Source: Paucibacter sp. DJ2R-2 (GTDB taxonomy: Bacteria; Pseudomonadota; Gammaproteobacteria; Burkholderiales; Burkholderiaceae_C). Taken from it: a DNA stretch of 64,000 nucleotides. The stretch is taken from contig NZ_JAJIRT010000003.1 of NCBI RefSeq assembly GCF_025717675.1, positions 186,001 to 250,000 on the forward strand, given 5' to 3'. The position numbers and the translations under genes are program-made. Shown here one piece after another: positions 62,090 through 64,000 of the stretch (position 1 is the first letter of the stretch; each line of letters opens with the position of its first letter). The notes below the pieces were generated by a model. It saw only the letters and a list, made by a program, of their open reading frames with translations. It did no database searches and was not told the DNA's origin.

Positions 62090-63160
62090 ATGGGGCCTGC
62101 CAATTCCCTCAGTCCTACTCCCGATCCAACGTCTCAAGTGTGGAGCTTGTGTTGGCAGGCGGCTGTTGGCCGTGACTTCCTGTCTAGCCCGTCGCTCGCT
62201 CGACGGATCCGAGCCAGGCTGCTTGATGCGCATCAGCGGTCTGGGCGGGTCCTGATCGACTACCTGATCCTGCCTTCCGAGATCCATGCCGTGTCTCAGA
62301 TCTCTGCCGATGATTCGGTGGGCAGTGTGGCCCGGGCGGTTGGCAACGTGGTGTCGCGATGGGTGCGTGAGGCGCAACCCGTGCGCAGCCCGGTTCTGGC
62401 TGGCCCCTACCGGGCCCAGCGCATCGATTCGATCTCGAAGTTGCGAGACGAGTTGCGCATGCTGGCATGGCGCTCGGTCGCGGTGGGGGCTTGCAAGACA
62501 CCGACCCACCACCCTTACGGGGGACTTCGGATCGCCTTGGGGCTGACGCCAGCCAAAGGTTTCGATGCCCGTCCCATGTTGCGGCACTTCGGCGATTCGG
62601 TTCCTGTATCTCGCGATTCTCTGCGCCGCTGGATCTCGAGGAGACCCACACAACAGGAGCGATGCGCTTGGGAGCTCACTCGTGGCTTGGTCCTGGCGAC
62701 AGGCACTGTCGGACCTAGGCCCGCGATGGCCCGGCTGGTGGATAGTGCTGCGGCCAGCCTTGTGGCTGCGGGCGGGGGGTACGGCATTGATGCCGCGCTC
62801 GAGGTCCTTGCGCTTTGGGTGAGCGTGCGTCTGAATGCCAACAATCCGCCTGATCTGTATGCGAGCTCCAGTCATTTGGCCGCAAGGGGCCGCGCCTTGG
62901 TGGCCTGCCTGGCTCGGGCTCATCGACTCTGTTCGGCAGCCTCCGTGGCGAGATATTTCCACCGCGCCAAAGCTACGCTGTGCGAGCAGATGGCGGCATG
63001 CCGTCGACATCCCCTCGATCGGTTGACGCTTGCGATCCCCCTGCGTCGCATCCTGGACGAGGCGGCCTTGTTGCGAGTATCCGGGGTGGGGTGCCTGCCC
63101 TTTTGCGGCAAGCGTGTGCACCACCCTGCGAAGCCTGACCCGACCGCTCATGACGCCTGA
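62090..63160 (+). CDS. RAYT-like (REP-associated tyrosine transposase domain) protein with lost active site
   Basis: A 356-residue protein. Residues about 53-160 follow the Y1/RAYT transposase fold (VLIDYLILPSEIHAVSQISA ... VLAGPYRAQRIDSISKLRDE ... TPTHHPYGGLRIALG). The metal-binding HUH pair, normally PNHVH, reads PSEIH here, and the catalytic Tyr region reads LAWRSVAVG, so nuclease activity is unlikely. The C-terminal part has a DnaA-like helix-turn-helix (SVARYFHRAKATLCEQM) found in some RAYT proteins. It may be a domesticated DNA-binding protein. Its end overlaps a convergent AlpA-type gene by 13 bases. The family call is moderate. Confidence 0.6.
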   Translation: MGPANSLSPTPDPTSQVWSLCWQAAVGRDFLSSPSLARRIRARLLDAHQRSGRVLIDYLILPSEIHAVSQISADDSVGSVARAVGNVVSRWVREAQPVRSPVLAGPYRAQRIDSISKLRDELRMLAWRSVAVGACKTPTHHPYGGLRIALGLTPAKGFDARPMLRHFGDSVPVSRDSLRRWISRRPTQQERCAWELTRGLVLATGTVGPRPAMARLVDSAAASLVAAGGGYGIDAALEVLALWVSVRLNANNPPDLYASSSHLAARGRALVACLARAHRLCSAASVARYFHRAKATLCEQMAACRRHPLDRLTLAIPLRRILDEAALLRVSGVGCLPFCGKRVHHPAKPDPTAHDA

Positions 63161-63528
63161 GCGCTCCGGCGCTTGATCGTCAAACGATGGCCCGTAGCGC
63201 GCTTGTCTTTGGCATCCGTTGCGGCGACTTTCATTGGACTGCCGGTCACAGCTCCGGGTGGGGCTTGATTCCGCGTGGATGCAAGGTGGTCTGCATGCCG
63301 GGCCTGCGACACAGCAGGCCTGGTAAGCGTCCATTGCTCAACCTCGGTTTGCCGCCATGCAACGGCACGCTTGCTGAGTTGAACTTGCCCCGGGAACTGA
63401 TGCTCGGCGATCAAGCTATAGATCGTGGATCTGCACAAGCCGGTCATCTGCATGACGGTGGGCAAACGAACCAGTTTCGGCTGTGCCGAAATGATCTCGG
63501 CTTGGGTGCTGAGCAATGTGGGCTGCAT
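63148..63528 (-). CDS. AlpA-family helix-turn-helix regulator
   Basis: A 126-residue protein with an AlpA/excisionase-type winged helix at about 25-75 (KLVRLPTVMQMTGLCRSTIY, then SLIAEHQFPGQVQLSKRAVA, WRQTEVEQWTLTRP). Such proteins activate or guide excision of genomic islands and satellite phages and usually lie beside integrase genes. ATG 63528 (MQPTLLSTQ) is preferred; an upstream frame adds 9 residues. The C-terminal tail is basic and low-complexity. No integrase is seen inside the window. Confidence 0.8.
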   Translation of the reverse strand: MQPTLLSTQAEIISAQPKLVRLPTVMQMTGLCRSTIYSLIAEHQFPGQVQLSKRAVAWRQTEVEQWTLTRPAVSQARHADHLASTRNQAPPGAVTGSPMKVAATDAKDKRATGHRLTIKRRSAQAS

Positions 63529-64000
63529 GGCATACCTCCTTGGGTGGTGTTCCATGGAATCTAGTGGCCTGCGCCGGCCTGACCTGCGGTGACTTTCCGG
63601 AAAAAATGAGCCCCTTTCAGCTTCGGTCTCGTGCCCTTTAGCTCACTTTGTGGTGTTTGTCAGGGCCAGGCGATATCCGGCCCCAATGCATGAGGCGGTT
63701 CCAGTAAAGGCGCGACCTACCCATGCCCAGGGATCGCAGGCCCGCTGCCTTCGCGCTGCGCGCTAACGAGCCCGCTTAGCGAACAGCCTGCGGCCCCGTC
63801 CGCCACGCTTCGCTTCTCGTCCATGGCCTTGGGCAGATCGCCACCCTATCCATTCGCCACGCCCGAAGCCGGCCGCGCCAAATGCCAAGGTGCTCGATGC
63901 GGCTCGAAGTCCGCGCCAGTCGCTGCGCTTGTTGGCACGTCCTTCGCAGGGGCGCCGCATCTCGAAACGCCGGTCGACTTCGCCAAACTACGCCGCCCGC
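63529..64000. other. Terminal stretch with no recognised gene
   Basis: The last 470 bases show no convincing coding sequence. A minus-strand frame (63763-63960) is Arg/Gly-rich and looks like a shadow. The AT-rich block after 63590 (GACTTTCCGGAAAAAATGAG) may hold the promoter of the AlpA-type gene. Confidence 0.4.

Noticed and set aside
62087-63334. Minus-strand frame of 415 codons opposite the RAYT-like gene.
   Set aside because: Arg/Pro/His-rich with no domain. The plus-strand frame shows ordered transposase-like blocks, and the AlpA-type gene overlaps this frame.
1-64000. CRISPR arrays, tRNA or rRNA genes.
   Set aside because: No regularly spaced repeats and no tRNA cloverleaf or rRNA sequence was recognised on either strand by eye.

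Overview
The window looks like a chromosomal segment of a GC-rich betaproteobacterium, most likely Burkholderiales of the Rubrivivax/Leptothrix/Roseateles kind. This is inferred from gene content: a System II cytochrome c maturation pair, a PEP-CTERM protein, NsrR/NnrS, a class I DAHP synthase, and a lasso peptide whose core closely resembles the one I remember from Rubrivivax gelatinosus. No rRNA, tRNA or CRISPR array was seen.

Region 1 (1-6.9 kb) is sensory: the end of a phosphate-type periplasmic binding protein, two methyl-accepting chemotaxis proteins and a PAS-GGDEF diguanylate cyclase, broken up by a mosaic of decayed IS3 and IS30 pieces. Region 2 (6.9-11.9 kb) is a three-level nest of insertion sequences. 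An IS3-family element is split by an IS66-family element, which is split by an intact IS3-family (IS150-like) element; the two inner levels have recognisable inverted repeats and target duplications.

Region 3 (11.9-33.5 kb) is a denitrification, copper and cytochrome island. On the minus strand, ncgA-ncgB-ncgC-nirK (the arrangement known from Nitrosomonas) runs into cusB-cusA-like efflux genes, resB, ccsA and a small membrane gene, most of them joined by 4-bp ATGA overlaps. Facing outward are a Cys-rich small protein, a TonB-dependent receptor and a YcnI-like copper protein. Then come nsrR (minus) and, on the plus strand, nnrS, a cbb3-type oxidase whose catalytic subunit carries a CcoS-like N-terminus, two c-type cytochromes, a truncated haemoglobin, an SCO copper chaperone and membrane proteins. 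Together they could reduce nitrite to NO, sense and contain NO, supply copper and haem, and respire oxygen at low tension.

Region 4 (33.5-49 kb) is mixed: an IS66 deletion derivative, a large secreted GH9-like protein, a PEP-CTERM protein, an orphan IS3 orfA, Cu/Zn superoxide dismutase with a DUF3455 protein, a TetR regulator, an ECF sigma/zinc-finger anti-sigma pair, DAHP synthase, an SGNH-type protein and a LuxR-type regulator. Several long stretches hold no recognisable gene.

Region 5 (49.3-61.8 kb) is a complete lasso peptide system. The minus strand carries a 44-residue precursor, a fused RRE/peptidase B protein, an AsnB-like cyclase C and an ABC exporter D. The convergent plus strand carries FecI-type sigma factor, FecR, a TonB-dependent receptor with signalling domain and an S9-family lasso isopeptidase. 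The logic is make and export on one strand, sense, recapture and linearise on the other. Region 6 (62-64 kb) holds a RAYT-like protein with a ruined active site and an AlpA-type regulator, suggesting the edge of a mobile island.
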